Assembly (NCBI RefSeq): GCF_001270495.1
Contig: NZ_LGUR01000117.1
Span: 124,001-188,000, forward strand
DNA length: 64,000 bases
Reading direction: 5' to 3'
From: Streptomyces viridochromogenes
GTDB taxonomy: Bacteria > Actinomycetota > Actinomycetes > Streptomycetales > Streptomycetaceae
Shown in pieces: positions 63,589 to 64,000 of this stretch (its first letter is position 1; the number at the start of each line of letters is the position of its first letter). Made by a program: the position numbers and the translations under genes. The notes under the pieces are model-generated. The model ran no database searches, had not been told where the DNA came from, and was given only the letters and a program-made list of their open reading frames with translations.

Positions 63589-63619
63589 GTGCATCATGCA
63601 TCAAGAGTGCATGATGCAC
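63589..63619. promoter_or_regulatory. Operator between P450 and MarR genes
   Basis: GTGCATCATGCA at 63589-63600 and TGCATGATGCAC at 63608-63619 form a perfect inverted repeat of 12 bases with a seven-base centre. Each half also contains GCATnATGC. It lies about 75 bases from the P450 start and 100 from the MarR start. Confidence 0.65.
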
Positions 63620-63718
63620 TTTCCATGTATGGCGCAATCTCACCGTAGGGTGGGGATTCGCGGGCCTGGGGACTCGCGGACCTGGGGACTTGGCCGTGCG
63701 GCCGGGAAGGAGAGCGGC

Positions 63719-64000
63719 ATGGGCGCCCGAGAGGCGGCGGAGCGCATCGAGCGAGAGCTGCTGATCCTCACCCGCCACAAGGAGATGCGGGCACCTCGGG
63801 GGCCACGGCGCGGAGACCCGCTGGACCAGAGTGCCTACGTACTGCTCACCAGGCTCGAGACCCAGGGACCGATGTCCATCCCGGACTTCGTCGAGGCCTT
63901 CGGACTCGCGGCGTCGACGTTCACCCGCCAGACCTCGGCCCTCCTGCGCAACGGCCTGGTGGAACGGACACTCGACCCGGCCGGCGGAGTGGCCCGCAAG
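63719..64000 (+). CDS. MarR-family regulator, truncated by the window edge
   Basis: The first 94 codons of a winged-helix regulator; the stop is outside the window. The ATG at 63719 follows GGAAGGAG with six-base spacing. Helices and recognition segment are seen in DQSAYVLLTRLETQGPMSIPDFVEAFGLAASTFTRQTSALLRNGLVERTLDP. It is divergent from the P450-ferredoxin genes with the 63589-63619 palindrome between, making it their likely repressor. Confidence 0.85.
   Translation, partial: MGAREAAERIERELLILTRHKEMRAPRGPRRGDPLDQSAYVLLTRLETQGPMSIPDFVEAFGLAASTFTRQTSALLRNGLVERTLDPAGGVARK

Overview
This 64 kb window is high-GC actinomycete DNA, almost certainly Streptomyces. The evidence is GGAGG-type ribosome binding sites, many GTG starts, ATGA/GTGA gene overlaps, G+C-rich stem-loops without U-tracts, and gene order that, from memory, resembles the SCO66xx region of S. 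coelicolor. It is a chromosomal segment whose left end lies inside a prophage. No rRNA, tRNA, CRISPR array or insertion sequence was seen.

Layout. (1) About 1-7750 is the right end of a prophage: a late/lysis cassette (amidase endolysin, a small probable Acb2/Tad1-type sponge, a holin-like protein, a coiled-coil membrane protein, a collagen-like protein), accessory small genes with two helix-turn-helix regulators, and a large serine integrase at the chromosomal border. (2) 7752-9964 is a host gene pair broken by the insertion: a PHP-type protein that has lost its 5' end, followed by a secreted-protein gene with an in-frame amber codon. (3) 9968-15224 is an acyl-CoA-type catabolic operon (MaoC hydratase, acyl-CoA synthetase, amidohydrolase, SDR) with MarR and IclR regulators. 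(4) 15268-18816 holds a DUF1905 protein, a secreted GH16-CBM6 beta-glucanase behind a perfect 14-bp palindrome, a GerW-like protein and an AraC regulator. (5) 18901-27778 is a pentose-phosphate operon, tkt-tal-zwf-opcA-pgi-gnd plus a histidine phosphatase. (6) 27831-34392 holds a beta-helical membrane protein and a quinate/shikimate catabolic regulon (dehydroshikimate dehydratase, shikimate dehydrogenase, TetR, MHS-family importer) with two related operator sequences. (7) 34515-39031 carries small enzymes, a TetR/MFS efflux pair with twin palindromic operators, and a serine hydrolase. (8) 39044-50425 is the most unusual part. A saccharopine/lysine-type operon is led by a GTP cyclohydrolase II whose active-site Tyr is Met. 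Beside it are a creatininase-family protein, a membrane flippase-like protein, a methyltransferase, a glycosyltransferase, a PTPS/QueD-fold protein lacking its catalytic residues, an alcohol dehydrogenase and a CDP-alcohol phosphatidyltransferase. (9) 50951-57588 holds an MFS exporter, an ABC importer without an ATPase gene, a GNAT, a CooC-like P-loop ATPase and an SCO5389-family protein. (10) 57592-59467 is a chimera of a sugar-binding lipoprotein and a GH1 beta-glucosidase, with a second internal deletion and frameshift. (11) 59610-64000 holds an EF-G paralogue with a possible leader ORF and hairpin, a ferredoxin-P450 pair and the start of a MarR regulator.

How the genes work together. The best candidate for an incompletely described system is region 8. 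The GTP cyclohydrolase is predicted to stop at the formamidopyrimidine (FAPy) nucleotide. The adjacent creatininase homologue could deformylate it, as ArfB does in archaea. The PTPS-fold protein could bind a pterin-like product, and the glycosyl-, methyl- and CDP-alcohol transferases could decorate or lipidate it. The end product is unknown. Other points of interest are the prophage anti-defence candidate, the integrase with an inserted cysteine-rich domain, the deletion-fusion pseudogene and the EF-G leader.
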